This document shows, one piece after another, positions 53,281 through 61,550 of a stretch of DNA of 64,000 bases. Source of the DNA: Halovenus halobia (GTDB taxonomy: Archaea > Halobacteriota > Halobacteria > Halobacteriales > Haloarculaceae); contig NZ_JBLKOA010000001.1 of the NCBI RefSeq assembly GCF_051414135.1, positions 1,243,996 through 1,307,995 on the forward strand. Reading direction: 5' to 3'. Within the stretch, counting starts at the first letter, position 1; every line of letters starts with the position of its first letter. The notes under the pieces are model-generated. The model ran no database searches and was not told the origin of the DNA. It worked only from the letters and a program-made list of their open reading frames with translations. Made by a program: the position numbers and the translations under genes.

Positions 53281-54422
53281 CCGAACACATCGTCATCCTC
53301 GGTGGCGGGACCGGCGGTACCGTCCTCGCGAATGACCTTGCCGACCGTCTCGAACCAGAGCTCGACGCCGGAAACGTTCGCGTCACACTGGTCAATGACG
53401 GCCCCGACCACGTCTACAAGCCGGTCTGGCTATACGTGCCCTTCGGCCAGCGCGAACCGGACGATGGTCGACGCCCGTTGGCCGAGCTGGTCGACGATGA
53501 CGTGGACCTCTGGATCGACCGTGTGACCGACATCGACACCGACGACCAACGACTTCGGTTTCGCGACCGCGCCCGGTCTGTCGAGTACGACCACCTCGTG
53601 CTTGCTACTGGCTCGACGCTGGCACCCGAACAGATTCCGGGACTTCCCGAGGGGGGACACGACTACTACAGCGAGTCCGGCTCGATTGCCCTCCGAGAGA
53701 ATCTCCTGGAGTTCACCGACGGCCACCTCGTGTTGAGTGTCATCGGCTCACCCCATATGTGCCCGGCAGCACCGCTAGAATTTGTCTTCATGGCCGACGA
53801 CTGGTTCCGCGAGCGCGGCCTCCGCGATGATATCGAGATCACGTACACATACCCGATCCAGCGGGTCCACGGAAACCCCCACATCGCCGAGTGGGCCCGC
53901 CCGCTTATGGACGACCGCGATATCAGCGTCGAGACCTTCTTCAACGCCGACGAAATCGGCCCCGAAGCGCAGACAATCACCTCGATGGAGGGGACCGAAC
54001 TTGACTATGACCTCCTCGTCACGATCCCACCTCACGCTGGCGTCGACCTGATCGAAGAGGCTGGTCTCGGCGACGACGGCTGGGTCGATGTCGACAAGCG
54101 GACGCTCGAAGCCGACGCGGCCGACAACGTCTACGCACTCGGTGACACTGCTGACACCGGCGTCCCAAACGCAGGCAGCGTTGCCCACTACCAGGCCGGT
54201 GTCGTCGGCCAGCGTCTCGCCAGCGAGATCCGCGGTCGGCCAGCGACAGCGAGCTACGACGGCAAGACACTGTGTTTCATCGAGACGGGGATGGACGCGG
54301 CGTCGTTCGTCGAGTTCGACTACGAGAATCCGCCGTCGCCAGCGCCGCCCTCGGAGAAACTCCACTGGTCGAAACTGGCCTACAACGAATCCTACTGGCT
54401 CACTGCACGGGGGTTGCTCTGA
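53277..54422 (+). CDS. sqr: Sulfide:quinone-oxidoreductase-like flavoprotein
   Basis: A 381-residue flavoprotein of the SQR/FCSD family. The FAD loop is ILGGGTGGTVLANDL; the two redox Cys of SQRs correspond to Cys162 in SPHMCPAAPLEF and Cys333 in TLCFIETG. YALGDTAD is the second FAD-binding motif. The protein would oxidise sulfide to persulfide/polysulfide and pass electrons to quinone at the membrane, and ends in an aromatic segment suited to membrane contact. It sits between tusA and a DUF1641 gene, a combination known for archaeal SQR operons. Confidence 0.88.
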   Translation: MTEHIVILGGGTGGTVLANDLADRLEPELDAGNVRVTLVNDGPDHVYKPVWLYVPFGQREPDDGRRPLAELVDDDVDLWIDRVTDIDTDDQRLRFRDRARSVEYDHLVLATGSTLAPEQIPGLPEGGHDYYSESGSIALRENLLEFTDGHLVLSVIGSPHMCPAAPLEFVFMADDWFRERGLRDDIEITYTYPIQRVHGNPHIAEWARPLMDDRDISVETFFNADEIGPEAQTITSMEGTELDYDLLVTIPPHAGVDLIEEAGLGDDGWVDVDKRTLEADAADNVYALGDTADTGVPNAGSVAHYQAGVVGQRLASEIRGRPATASYDGKTLCFIETGMDAASFVEFDYENPPSPAPPSEKLHWSKLAYNESYWLTARGLL

Positions 54423-54424
54423 CC

Positions 54425-55042
54425 ATGGCCGAAAGAGAACACTCCGGTCAGGCTGACCTCGAAACCGCCATCGAGCAGAATCCAGAGGCAGTTGCGGAGT
54501 TCGTCGAACGTCTCGACGCCGTCAACGAACTGCTCGACGTGCTCTCGCTGGGCGAGAGTGCCCTCGACGACGAGATGGTCCGCGACCTCTCGGCGACCGG
54601 ATCGACGCTCGCCGAATCCGCAGACGGCCTCGCAACTGACGAGACGGTTGCGCTGGCCGAAACGGTCGGCGAGCACGGCGACGAACTTCGGGACGCGCTC
54701 GAAACGGTGCTTGCGCTCCAGCGAAGCGGCACACTCGACGAACTGGCCGAACTCGCCGAAGTCGGGTCGCTGGCGACTGCCGCGCTCGACGACGAGATGG
54801 TCACCTCGTTGGCTGGCACCGGCGCCGCCCTCGGAGAGGTCGCCCAGACCGCAGCGGACGACGACACCCGCGAGGGCCTCGAGACACTGCTCGCGGGGGT
54901 CGGCGAAGCACAGCGAGAACCCGCCGAACAGGTCGGTGCAGTCGGCCTGGTTCGCAACCTACGCGACCCGGACGTTCAGTACGGGTTCGGCTACCTGCTG
55001 GCGCTCGCGGGCGCGATTGGCCGCAGTCACGCTGAGGAGTAG
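54425..55042 (+). CDS. DUF1641 protein
   Basis: A 205-residue acidic helical protein. Two similar segments, SALDDEMVRDLSATGSTLAE (near 40-60) and AALDDEMVTSLAGTGAALGE (near 120-140), show an internal duplication of about 80 residues. The C-terminus (VGLVRNLRDPDVQYGFGYLLAL) is the DUF1641 signature. DUF1641 genes accompany SQR and some formate dehydrogenases; a role as a membrane adaptor or assembly factor for SQR is inferred. It starts two bases after sqr. Confidence 0.85.
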   Translation: MAEREHSGQADLETAIEQNPEAVAEFVERLDAVNELLDVLSLGESALDDEMVRDLSATGSTLAESADGLATDETVALAETVGEHGDELRDALETVLALQRSGTLDELAELAEVGSLATAALDDEMVTSLAGTGAALGEVAQTAADDDTREGLETLLAGVGEAQREPAEQVGAVGLVRNLRDPDVQYGFGYLLALAGAIGRSHAEE

Positions 55043-55053
55043 TACCCTCTTTG

Positions 55054-55065
55054 TATTGTACAATA
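55054..55065. promoter_or_regulatory. Perfect palindrome TATTGTACAATA (operator 4)
   Basis: A full 12-bp perfect palindrome, 39 nt before the thioredoxin ATG and just upstream of the TATA-like CTATTAACT. It is the best copy of the shared island motif. Confidence 0.75.
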
Positions 55066-55104
55066 TTCACAAGTCTATTAACTACTCGGCGCGTATCTCG
55101 ACCA

Positions 55105-55443
55105 ATGACAGCACAAAAGACAGACGGCGCTGGTGTGGTTTCGCTCGGTGACGGCGACATCGAGACGGCAGTCGGAGATGAGGAGGTCGCACTCGTAGAG
55201 TTTTACACGGAGTGGTGTGGCTCCTGTCAGCAGATGCAACCGACCCTCGAACGGATTGCCGCCGGCACTGAGGCGACGGTCCTCACAGTCGATGTCGAGT
55301 CACATCTCGAAACCGCGATCGAATACGGCGCACAGAGTACGCCGACGTTCGTGTTGTTCGCGGACGGCAGGCCGGTGAAACAGCGTAAGGGTGCACAGTC
55401 CGAGCAGTCGCTCCGGGACCTGATTGCCGACCACAGCGAGTAA
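55105..55443 (+). CDS. Thioredoxin-like protein with WCGSC active site
   Basis: A 112-residue thioredoxin fold with WCGSC (C38, C41) instead of WCGPC and cis-Pro in QSTPTFVLF. Ser between the Cys residues shifts redox potential relative to standard thioredoxins. It is transcribed from the strongest island operator and followed by a class V aminotransferase after 17 bp, so it may reduce a persulfide intermediate of that protein or of SQR. Confidence 0.9.
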   Translation: MTAQKTDGAGVVSLGDGDIETAVGDEEVALVEFYTEWCGSCQQMQPTLERIAAGTEATVLTVDVESHLETAIEYGAQSTPTFVLFADGRPVKQRKGAQSEQSLRDLIADHSE

Positions 55444-55460
55444 CCACTGGAGGAGTATCG

Positions 55461-56579
55461 ATGAAACTACGAGAACTTCGCGCCGATACGCCTGCGCTGA
55501 GCGAGGGCAGTTACCTGAACTTCGGCGCACACGGTCCGAGTCCGCGCTACGTCGTCGAGGCCGCAGACGATTTCGTCCGAACCCACGAGTACGATACGAC
55601 CGCACAGAACGACCCGTACGATGTCGCGTTTGACGCCTACGACCGGGTGCGAACCCGCGTTGCCGACTTCGTCGGTGCAGACGCCGACGAGATTGCACTC
55701 ACCGAGAGCACCACAGCGGGCATCAATGCCATCGCGAACGCGATCGACTGGCGCCCCGGCGATACCGTCGTTCGAACTGACCTCGAACACCCCGCTGGTA
55801 CGCTCCCGTGGCAGCGACTCCAGGCGGAGGGTGTCAACGTTCGTGTCGTCGAAACCGAGGCCGGTCGTGTCGACCCCGAGGAGTTCGCCGACGCCGTCAA
55901 GGGTGCACGATTGGTGTGTTTCAGCGCGGTGACGTGGACCCACGGCACACAGCTCCCCGTGACCGAACTCGTCGATATTGCTCACGAGGCCGGCGCGCTG
56001 GCGCTCGTCGACGCCGTACAGGTGCCTGGACAACTCCCGATAGATGTCGGTGCGTGGGGCGCAGACGCCGTCGCGGCAGCGGGTCACAAGTGGCTGCTGG
56101 GGCTGTGGGGTGGGGGCTTTCTGTACGTCGACCGCGATGTCGCCAACTCTCTCGCGCCCAGAACAGTCGGCTACCGGAGTGTCGAGACACCGACTGCAGA
56201 GCCCTACGAGTTCGCGGCTGGCGCTCGGCGATTCGAGGTTGGGTCGTCGAATCCAGCCCCACACGTCGCCTTGGCCGAGGCGATCGACGTGATTGACGAA
56301 ATCGGTGTCGACCAGATTGCGGAGCGGATTCGACAACTGACTGGACGACTCGCCGCTGGCGTCCCTGACGAGCGACTTCACAGTCCCGCAAGGCCCGAAT
56401 CGGGGCTCGTAACAATCGCTGTTGCTGACCCCGAAGCGACGGTCCAGCGGCTCGCTTCCGCGAGAATTGTCGTCCGCGCGTTGCCGACACCGAAGGCCAT
56501 TCGTGCCTCGGTCCATGCGGTCACCGCCAGAGCAGAGATCGACCAACTGCTCGACGCGCTCGACTCCGAGTGGGAGTGA
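55461..56579 (+). CDS. Class V aminotransferase-fold PLP enzyme lacking a desulfurase Cys
   Basis: A 372-residue PLP protein of the NifS/CsdA/EgtE superfamily. The PLP lysine is K210 in AAGHKWLLG, with H110 in LEHPAGTLPW and D184 in ALVDAVQVPGQ as cofactor contacts. Its only Cys is Cys153, inside the fold; the C-terminal catalytic Cys of cysteine desulfurases is absent. It is therefore more like isopenicillin-N-epimerase, kynureninase or a C-S lyase such as EgtE. A Shine-Dalgarno GGAGGAG precedes the ATG. Release of sulfur from a thioether or sulfoxide substrate is possible (inference). Confidence 0.82.
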   Translation: MKLRELRADTPALSEGSYLNFGAHGPSPRYVVEAADDFVRTHEYDTTAQNDPYDVAFDAYDRVRTRVADFVGADADEIALTESTTAGINAIANAIDWRPGDTVVRTDLEHPAGTLPWQRLQAEGVNVRVVETEAGRVDPEEFADAVKGARLVCFSAVTWTHGTQLPVTELVDIAHEAGALALVDAVQVPGQLPIDVGAWGADAVAAAGHKWLLGLWGGGFLYVDRDVANSLAPRTVGYRSVETPTAEPYEFAAGARRFEVGSSNPAPHVALAEAIDVIDEIGVDQIAERIRQLTGRLAAGVPDERLHSPARPESGLVTIAVADPEATVQRLASARIVVRALPTPKAIRASVHAVTARAEIDQLLDALDSEWE

Positions 56580-56749
56580 GGATACCGCCGGATTCCGCAT
56601 TCGTTTCTAGCCAACTTCTATACCAACAGAGAGTCCGTTGACCTCGCTAGTCCGTGACGCGCAGAAAATAGCGTGCGACTCGTTCGTTGCAGGTTCCGCC
56701 CCGGTGAGGACCCACTGATCCGGGAGTGAGTTCGACTCGTGTGACTGAA

Positions 56750-57322
56750 TCAGACGAGCAGTTGGATATCGACGTCAGCCATATCCTGGAGGGCAGTCGC
56801 TGCGCCGACGCCAGTCGTGACGCCGTCGTAGAATTCCTCCTCGTCGTATCCCATCAGGTCGATAGTCATCTGGCAGGCCTGGAATTCGACGCCCATATCG
56901 AGGCTCGTTTCCAGAAGCTCTTGGATCGTTGCAGTATCGTTGTCGTCGATTTTCCGCTCCATCATCTTCGTCGTCACGCGGTCCATGCCGGGCAGTGCCG
57001 CGATGGCGTTGGGCACGGGCATACTGGGGTTACCAACGGAGCTGAGTTTGAGGTTTTTCGAGCGCTCTTCGTGCAGGATGTCCAGTCCCCAGAACGTATG
57101 AAAGACTGTCACATCGTAGCCGAACGCGGCGGCGGTGCTGGCGAGAATCAGCGGCGGGTAAGCCATATCCAGCGTGCCCTTCGTCGCGATGATACTCATC
57201 TTCTTGTTGTCGTCCTCGGCCGTGGCTTCGGCCAGTGCACCTTCGAGTTCGTCGACGCGTGCGGCTAACTCCGCACGCGAGGGCACGTCGTCGGCTGGTG
57301 TGTCCGGTGTATCAGTGCTCAT
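56750..57322 (-). CDS. DsrE/DsrF-like sulfur relay protein
   Basis: A 190-residue DsrE-fold protein. An N-terminal coiled coil (about 15-37) precedes KMSIIATKGTLDMAYPPLIL. The candidate sulfur-carrying Cys150 sits in FQACQMTIDLMG, as in the DsrE2 group. DsrE proteins exchange persulfide sulfur with TusA. It starts two bases after the TusA-2 stop, forming a TusA-DsrE operon transcribed against the flow of the island. Confidence 0.88.
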   Translation of the reverse strand: MSTDTPDTPADDVPSRAELAARVDELEGALAEATAEDDNKKMSIIATKGTLDMAYPPLILASTAAAFGYDVTVFHTFWGLDILHEERSKNLKLSSVGNPSMPVPNAIAALPGMDRVTTKMMERKIDDNDTATIQELLETSLDMGVEFQACQMTIDLMGYDEEEFYDGVTTGVGAATALQDMADVDIQLLV

Positions 57323-57324
57323 CG

Positions 57325-57570
57325 TCACTCCGTCTTGCGGACGTAGTGTTTGTACACGTCGGTGCCTTCCTCCTGGTCGACGAGTTCGACGCCCTGGGTT
57401 CCCGCGGCCCAGCCGTCGATATCACTCATACTTCCCGGGTCAGTTGCCAGTACTTCGAGGATGTCGCCCTCGGCTAAGTCGTCGATTGCAGACTTCGTGT
57501 TTACGACCGGCATGGGACACGATGCACCTTTCACGTCGAGCGTCTCCGTAACGTTGAATTCCGTACTCAT
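57325..57570 (-). CDS. tusA: TusA-family sulfur carrier protein (second copy)
   Basis: An 81-residue TusA with VKGASCPMPVVNTKSAID; Cys18 is the sulfur carrier. It has the CPMP form typical of TusA partnered with DsrE, whereas the first copy has CPGP. It precedes the DsrE gene on the minus strand and shares a 250-bp divergent promoter region with the rhodanese fusion gene, which holds several copies of the island palindrome. Confidence 0.92.
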   Translation of the reverse strand: MSTEFNVTETLDVKGASCPMPVVNTKSAIDDLAEGDILEVLATDPGSMSDIDGWAAGTQGVELVDQEEGTDVYKHYVRKTE

Positions 57571-57602
57571 TGGTTATACGCTCCGTTGATCTGTCTTGGA
57601 GC

Positions 57603-57614
57603 TATCGCACAATA
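57603..57614. promoter_or_regulatory. TATCGCACAATA (operator 5, tusA2-dsrE)
   Basis: Ten of twelve positions match the island palindrome. It lies between the TATA-like TTTTAAC (rc of 57626-57632) and the tusA2 start, so a bound protein would sit on the transcription start and repress. Confidence 0.5.
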
Positions 57615-57661
57615 CCGACTCTGTGGTTAAAAGAATGTTGATCCTTGTGGTTAAACCGAAC

Positions 57662-57690
57662 TACTGTACAATCCTGGCTCCTGTACAACA
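57662..57690. promoter_or_regulatory. Tandem TGTACAA sites (operator 6, divergent region)
   Basis: TACTGTACAATC (57662-57673; 10 of 12) and TCCTGTACAACA (57679-57690; 9 of 12) lie centrally in the divergent promoter region, 17 bp apart. Nearby, the decamer TGTGGTTAAA occurs twice (about 57622 and 57645) as a direct repeat. Confidence 0.5.
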
Positions 57691-57807
57691 GCCATCTGAT
57701 GGCTCAAAATAGTTGTTTCTCTGGTTAGGCTGAAATATGCGGCCAGTTATCTTGTAAGAATAGTGCATTTCTATGCAAATCCTTTTGTACGTCCGGTCGG
57801 TACTAAT

Positions 57808-57819
57808 GAGTGTACAATA
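57808..57819. promoter_or_regulatory. GAGTGTACAATA over the start codon (operator 7)
   Basis: Ten of twelve positions match the island palindrome, and the site runs into the ATG (57819) of the rhodanese-MBL gene. In a leaderless transcript this is the transcription start, so it is a good place for repression. Confidence 0.5.
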
Positions 57820-59012
57820 TGAACCCGGAAGATTTTCCGACACCTGACGTTGAAGTCGAGCCAGTTGCACCGGACACGCTGAAAGGTCGTCTCGACGCCA
57901 ACGAGGAACTCACGCTTCTCGACGTCCGAATGCAGTCGGAATACGAGAAGTGGCACATCGACGGCGAGGCGGTGACGTCGATAAACGTCCCGTATTTCCA
58001 GTTCCTCGACGAGGAGATCGATGACGCTGTTCTCGATTCTATTCCCGACGACCGCAAAGTGACCGTCCTGTGTGCGAAAGGCGGGGCCAGCGAGTACGTC
58101 GCGGGCACGCTCGCAGAACGCGGATACGACGTGAATCACCTCGAAGACGGGATGAACGGCTGGGCCAGCATCTACGAGGCTGTCGAGGTCACCGAATACG
58201 ACGGTTCGGGGACACTGTTACAGTACCAGCGACCCTCTTCGGGCTGTCTCGGCTATCTTCTCTCCGACGGCGACGAGGCCGCAATTATCGACCCACTCCG
58301 TGCGTTCACCGACCGCTATCTGGACGACGCTGCGGAACTGGGCGTCGACCTGAAATACGCACTGGACACTCACATCCACGCCGACCACATCTCAGGAGTC
58401 CGCGAACTGGCCAACAACGGCGTTGAAGGCGTCATTCCCGAGGCTGCTGTCGACCGCGGCGTCACTTATCGGGACGAGCTGACGACTGCCGCGGACGGCG
58501 ATACCTTTGAGGTTGGCAACGCCACCATCGAGACCGTCTACACGCCTGGTCACACGACTGGGATGACCTCCTATCTCGTCGACGATAGCGTGCTGGCGAC
58601 CGGCGACGGGCTGTTTATCGAGAGCGTCGCGCGCCCGGACCTCGAAGAAGGCGACGAGGGCGCCCCCGACGCAGCGCGCATGCTCTACGAGTCCCTGCAG
58701 GAGCGCGTCCTGACGCTCCCTGACGCAACGCTGGTCGGCGGTGCTCACTTCAGCGACGCTGCTGAACCCGCCGACGATGGCACATATACTGCGCCGCTCG
58801 GTGACCTCGTCGAAGAGATGGAGGCACTCACGATGGCCGAACAGGACTTTGTCGACCTGATCCTCTCGGATATGCCGCCGCGGCCAGCCAACTACGAGGA
58901 GATAATCGCGACGAACCTCGGCCAGAACACTGTCGACGACGAGGAGGCCTTTACCCTCGAACTCGGTCCGAACAACTGCGCCGCGAGCCAGGAATCGCTC
59001 GCGGGAGACTAA
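57819..59012 (+). CDS. Rhodanese-metallo-beta-lactamase fusion, candidate persulfide dioxygenase
   Basis: A 397-residue fusion. The N-terminal rhodanese domain (about 20-125) has catalytic Cys85 in VLCAKGGAS. The metallo-beta-lactamase domain (about 130-340) has THIHADH (H185, H187, D189, H190) and the later His/Asp ligands in TPGHTTGM and ATGDGLF, as in ETHE1-type persulfide dioxygenases. The family oxidises low-molecular-weight persulfides to sulfite; fused rhodaneses interconvert thiosulfate and persulfide. In most known fusions the rhodanese is C-terminal; here it is N-terminal. ATG 57819 is preferred over GTG 57810. Confidence 0.88.
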   Translation: MNPEDFPTPDVEVEPVAPDTLKGRLDANEELTLLDVRMQSEYEKWHIDGEAVTSINVPYFQFLDEEIDDAVLDSIPDDRKVTVLCAKGGASEYVAGTLAERGYDVNHLEDGMNGWASIYEAVEVTEYDGSGTLLQYQRPSSGCLGYLLSDGDEAAIIDPLRAFTDRYLDDAAELGVDLKYALDTHIHADHISGVRELANNGVEGVIPEAAVDRGVTYRDELTTAADGDTFEVGNATIETVYTPGHTTGMTSYLVDDSVLATGDGLFIESVARPDLEEGDEGAPDAARMLYESLQERVLTLPDATLVGGAHFSDAAEPADDGTYTAPLGDLVEEMEALTMAEQDFVDLILSDMPPRPANYEEIIATNLGQNTVDDEEAFTLELGPNNCAASQESLAGD

Positions 59013-59019
59013 CCTACCG

Positions 59020-59577
59020 ATGGTAGCTGATCCACTCGTCCTGCAGGTGGCCGCCGACCTCTTCCCGAACGGCGTTAGCCGGTACGCCGTCGGTGGGCTA
59101 CTGGTCGGTCTCGGAGCGGTCGTAATCTACGTCGGAACTGGGATTTCGGCGGGAGCGAGTACGTTCCTCGAATCGACGCTGTCGTACGTCTCGGACCAGT
59201 CGCGGTTTCAGCAGTACGTTCGTTCGCGTGACTGGCGGGTCGTCTTCACGCTCGGTATCATCCTCGGCGCGGCGCTGTTCGCGGTGACGGTCCAGTCTGG
59301 GCTCGTCACGACCGCACTGTACGAGCCCGGAACGACCGGCCAACTGTACGAGGTCGGTGGCATGACATTCTGGTCGACCGACGTCCAGCCGTGGCGGCTG
59401 TTCGCTGGTGGCGTCCTCGTCGGGATTGGAACCAGAGTTGGGAAAGGCTGCACGTCTGGTCACGGCGTCTGCGGGGTCGGGTCAGCGTCGAAGACGTCTC
59501 TCGTCGGCGTCGCGACGTTCCTCCTGGTCGCAATCGGAACTGCCCAGCTCGTCGCAGCACTTGGGGTGAGTCCATGA
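59020..59577 (+). CDS. YeeE/YedE-family half transporter, first half
   Basis: A 185-residue membrane protein with about four to five helices and the family motif RVGKGCTSGHGVCGVGS near the C-terminus. YeeE proteins import thiosulfate through Cys-mediated contacts. Here the usual single protein is represented by two half-size genes. It starts seven bases after the rhodanese fusion gene, so thiosulfate or persulfide transport is linked to its oxidation. Confidence 0.87.
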   Translation: MVADPLVLQVAADLFPNGVSRYAVGGLLVGLGAVVIYVGTGISAGASTFLESTLSYVSDQSRFQQYVRSRDWRVVFTLGIILGAALFAVTVQSGLVTTALYEPGTTGQLYEVGGMTFWSTDVQPWRLFAGGVLVGIGTRVGKGCTSGHGVCGVGSASKTSLVGVATFLLVAIGTAQLVAALGVSP

Positions 59578-59635
59578 TCTGCGAGCCCCGAGCGTCTCGG
59601 AACACGCGGACGGGAGCGAACGGAGGTGGCGACAC

Positions 59636-60097
59636 GTGAGCGAACGCCGCCACCCACTTTTCGTGCCGCTGATTCTGTTCGGCGGCGTCATCTTCGGGTT
59701 CGGTCTCGGATTCAGCCAGATGGCCCGGCCGGAGGTGGTGCTGAATTTCCTCCAGTTCGAGGACTTCGGGCTGGTGTTCGTCATGTTCGGGGCGGCCATC
59801 GTTACCGGGATTGCCTTTGCGGCGATGCCCCGGATTCGTGACGGTGCGCCGCTGACCGGCGACCGGTACGAACGACGGCTGAAACCCTTCGACCGCAACG
59901 TCGTAATCGGTGGCGCCATCTTCGGTGTCGGTTGGGGGCTGTCGGGTATCTGTCCCGGAGCGGCTTACGCCAGCCTCGGCGTCGGTAACGTCACCATCCT
60001 CTGGGCGCTGGCTGGGATGTTCGTCGGCGCGTACATCCAGGGGTACTGGCGGAGTCAGACAGCCGACTCCGGCGCGACTGCAACGCGGGCAGACTGA
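59636..60097 (+). CDS. YeeE/YedE-family half transporter, second half
   Basis: A 153-residue membrane protein with about four helices and the complementary motif GWGLSGICPGAAYAS. The start is GTG 59636, supported by Shine-Dalgarno GGAGGTG seven bases upstream; no ATG fits. With the preceding gene it would rebuild a pseudo-symmetric YeeE/YedE channel for a sulfur compound. Confidence 0.85.
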   Translation: MSERRHPLFVPLILFGGVIFGFGLGFSQMARPEVVLNFLQFEDFGLVFVMFGAAIVTGIAFAAMPRIRDGAPLTGDRYERRLKPFDRNVVIGGAIFGVGWGLSGICPGAAYASLGVGNVTILWALAGMFVGAYIQGYWRSQTADSGATATRAD

Positions 60098-60111
60098 GCT
60101 GTTCTTCACCA

Positions 60112-61293
60112 ATGGAGCCTTCACTAATTGCACTCTTCGTAATCGCGAGTCTCGCCAGTCTGTTCATGGCGTGGGTTATCGGTGCCGGGTCCAGCGGCGC
60201 AACTCCCTTTGCACCCGCCGTCGGTGCCAACGCCATCTCGACGATGCGCGCTGCCTTCGTCGTCGGCATCTTCGGATTCGCCGGCGCGGTTATCCAGGGT
60301 GCGAACGTCTCTGAAGCCGTCGGTCGCGGTCTCGTCGGCGGCGTGAGTCTTCCAGCCACAGGAGTCATCACTGTCCTGCTAATCGGTGCCGGACTCATGG
60401 CTGTCGGGATCAAGACCGGCTATCCCATCGCCACAGCCTTCACCGTTACTGGCTCGGTCATCGGTGTCGGCCTCGCTCTCGGCGGGGATCCAGTCTGGCC
60501 GAAATATCTCCAGATCGGTACCGTCTGGGTGCTAACGCCTATCGTCGGGGGCGGCCTCGCGTACGGCATCGCGAGTGTTCTTCCGCGAGACGACGCTCCG
60601 GAACGGTACACCGTTGCACTCCTCGCAGGACTCGTCGGTGCAGTGTTGGCTAACGTCAACGTTGCCTATCTCGGTCCCGGCGATTCGATGGGGTCGCTCG
60701 TCGGCCTCGCTGGGCGACTCCTGGGGATAGAGGGAGTTGCGATGGCGGCCGTCGTCACCCTGTTCGTTGCGGCGGCGATTACTCTCATCGTCTCGTGGGA
60801 CATCTCACAGGACATGAGCGGCGGTCTGCGACGGGTCCTCCTCGCTCTGGGTTCGCTCGTTGCCTTCTCGGCTGGCGGGAGTCAGGTTGGCCTCGCAGTC
60901 GGCCCGCTGCTCCCGCTTCTCGGTGACCTGGGGATGGTCCCTGTGTCCGCCATCCTCGTCGGTGGTGGTGTGGGCATGCTCGTCGGGTCGTGGACGGGTG
61001 CGCCGCGGATGATCAAGTCACTCTCGCAGGACTACTCCTCGCTCGGACCTCGTCGCTCGATTTCCGCGCTGGTTCCCTCGTTTCTCATTGCGCAACTGGC
61101 CGTCCTCCTGGGCGTGCCAGTCTCGTTCAACGAGATCGTCGTCAGCGCAATCATCGGAAGCGGGGCGGCCGTCGGTGGCGGCGAGGCGATCGACTCTCAG
61201 AAGATTTTCAGGACAGTCGGCGCGTGGGTGGGGTCGCTCGCCCTGGCGCTGGCCCTCGGTTACGGCCTGACTGCGTTGTTGCCGTTCGTCTGA
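60112..61293 (+). CDS. PiT-family permease, probable sulfur oxyanion transporter
   Basis: A 393-residue permease with 10-12 helices and the duplicated PiT signatures near GANAISTMRAAFVVG and the later EAIDSQKIFRTVGAWVGS. PiT proteins carry phosphate, but CysP-type members carry sulfate, and the position behind YeeE genes favours sulfate, thiosulfate or sulfite (inference). It starts 14 bases after the second YeeE half and closes this operon. Confidence 0.82.
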   Translation: MEPSLIALFVIASLASLFMAWVIGAGSSGATPFAPAVGANAISTMRAAFVVGIFGFAGAVIQGANVSEAVGRGLVGGVSLPATGVITVLLIGAGLMAVGIKTGYPIATAFTVTGSVIGVGLALGGDPVWPKYLQIGTVWVLTPIVGGGLAYGIASVLPRDDAPERYTVALLAGLVGAVLANVNVAYLGPGDSMGSLVGLAGRLLGIEGVAMAAVVTLFVAAAITLIVSWDISQDMSGGLRRVLLALGSLVAFSAGGSQVGLAVGPLLPLLGDLGMVPVSAILVGGGVGMLVGSWTGAPRMIKSLSQDYSSLGPRRSISALVPSFLIAQLAVLLGVPVSFNEIVVSAIIGSGAAVGGGEAIDSQKIFRTVGAWVGSLALALALGYGLTALLPFV

Positions 61294-61442
61294 GTCGGGC
61301 CGCCCGCGGCGGCGGGACGAGGAATCTGTTTCCTGTCGCGCGGTTCTCGATCTGCAACAGTCTCAGGTCCAGCCCCGCACTATCCACCACCATCTCGTAT
61401 CCATAAGTTATCGGTACTCCCAGAGAGGTTACTGGGATATAG

Positions 61443-61454
61443 TATTGTATGATT
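61443..61454. promoter_or_regulatory. TATTGTATGATT (operator 8, tauE unit)
   Basis: Nine of twelve positions match the island palindrome, with the left half perfect. It lies about 100 nt before the small membrane-protein start and upstream of two TATA-like stretches (GTTATATTG and CTATATTG). Confidence 0.4.
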
Positions 61455-61550
61455 GTCCCAAAACCGTTATATTGGGGGATGGAGTAGGCTATATTGAGTA
61501 GAAATGTGCCAACTCCGAATTACTGTGCTCGCGTATCAGCAGGTGAATAG

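Noticed and set aside
55467..56600. 377-codon open frame antisense to the class V aminotransferase
   Set aside because: The sense frame carries all PLP motifs; the antisense frame has none.
59574..59639. 21-codon ORF bridging the two YeeE halves
   Set aside because: Overlaps neighbouring stop and start codons neatly, but the peptide is Arg/Gly/Thr rich without features and contains the Shine-Dalgarno of the next gene; probably chance.
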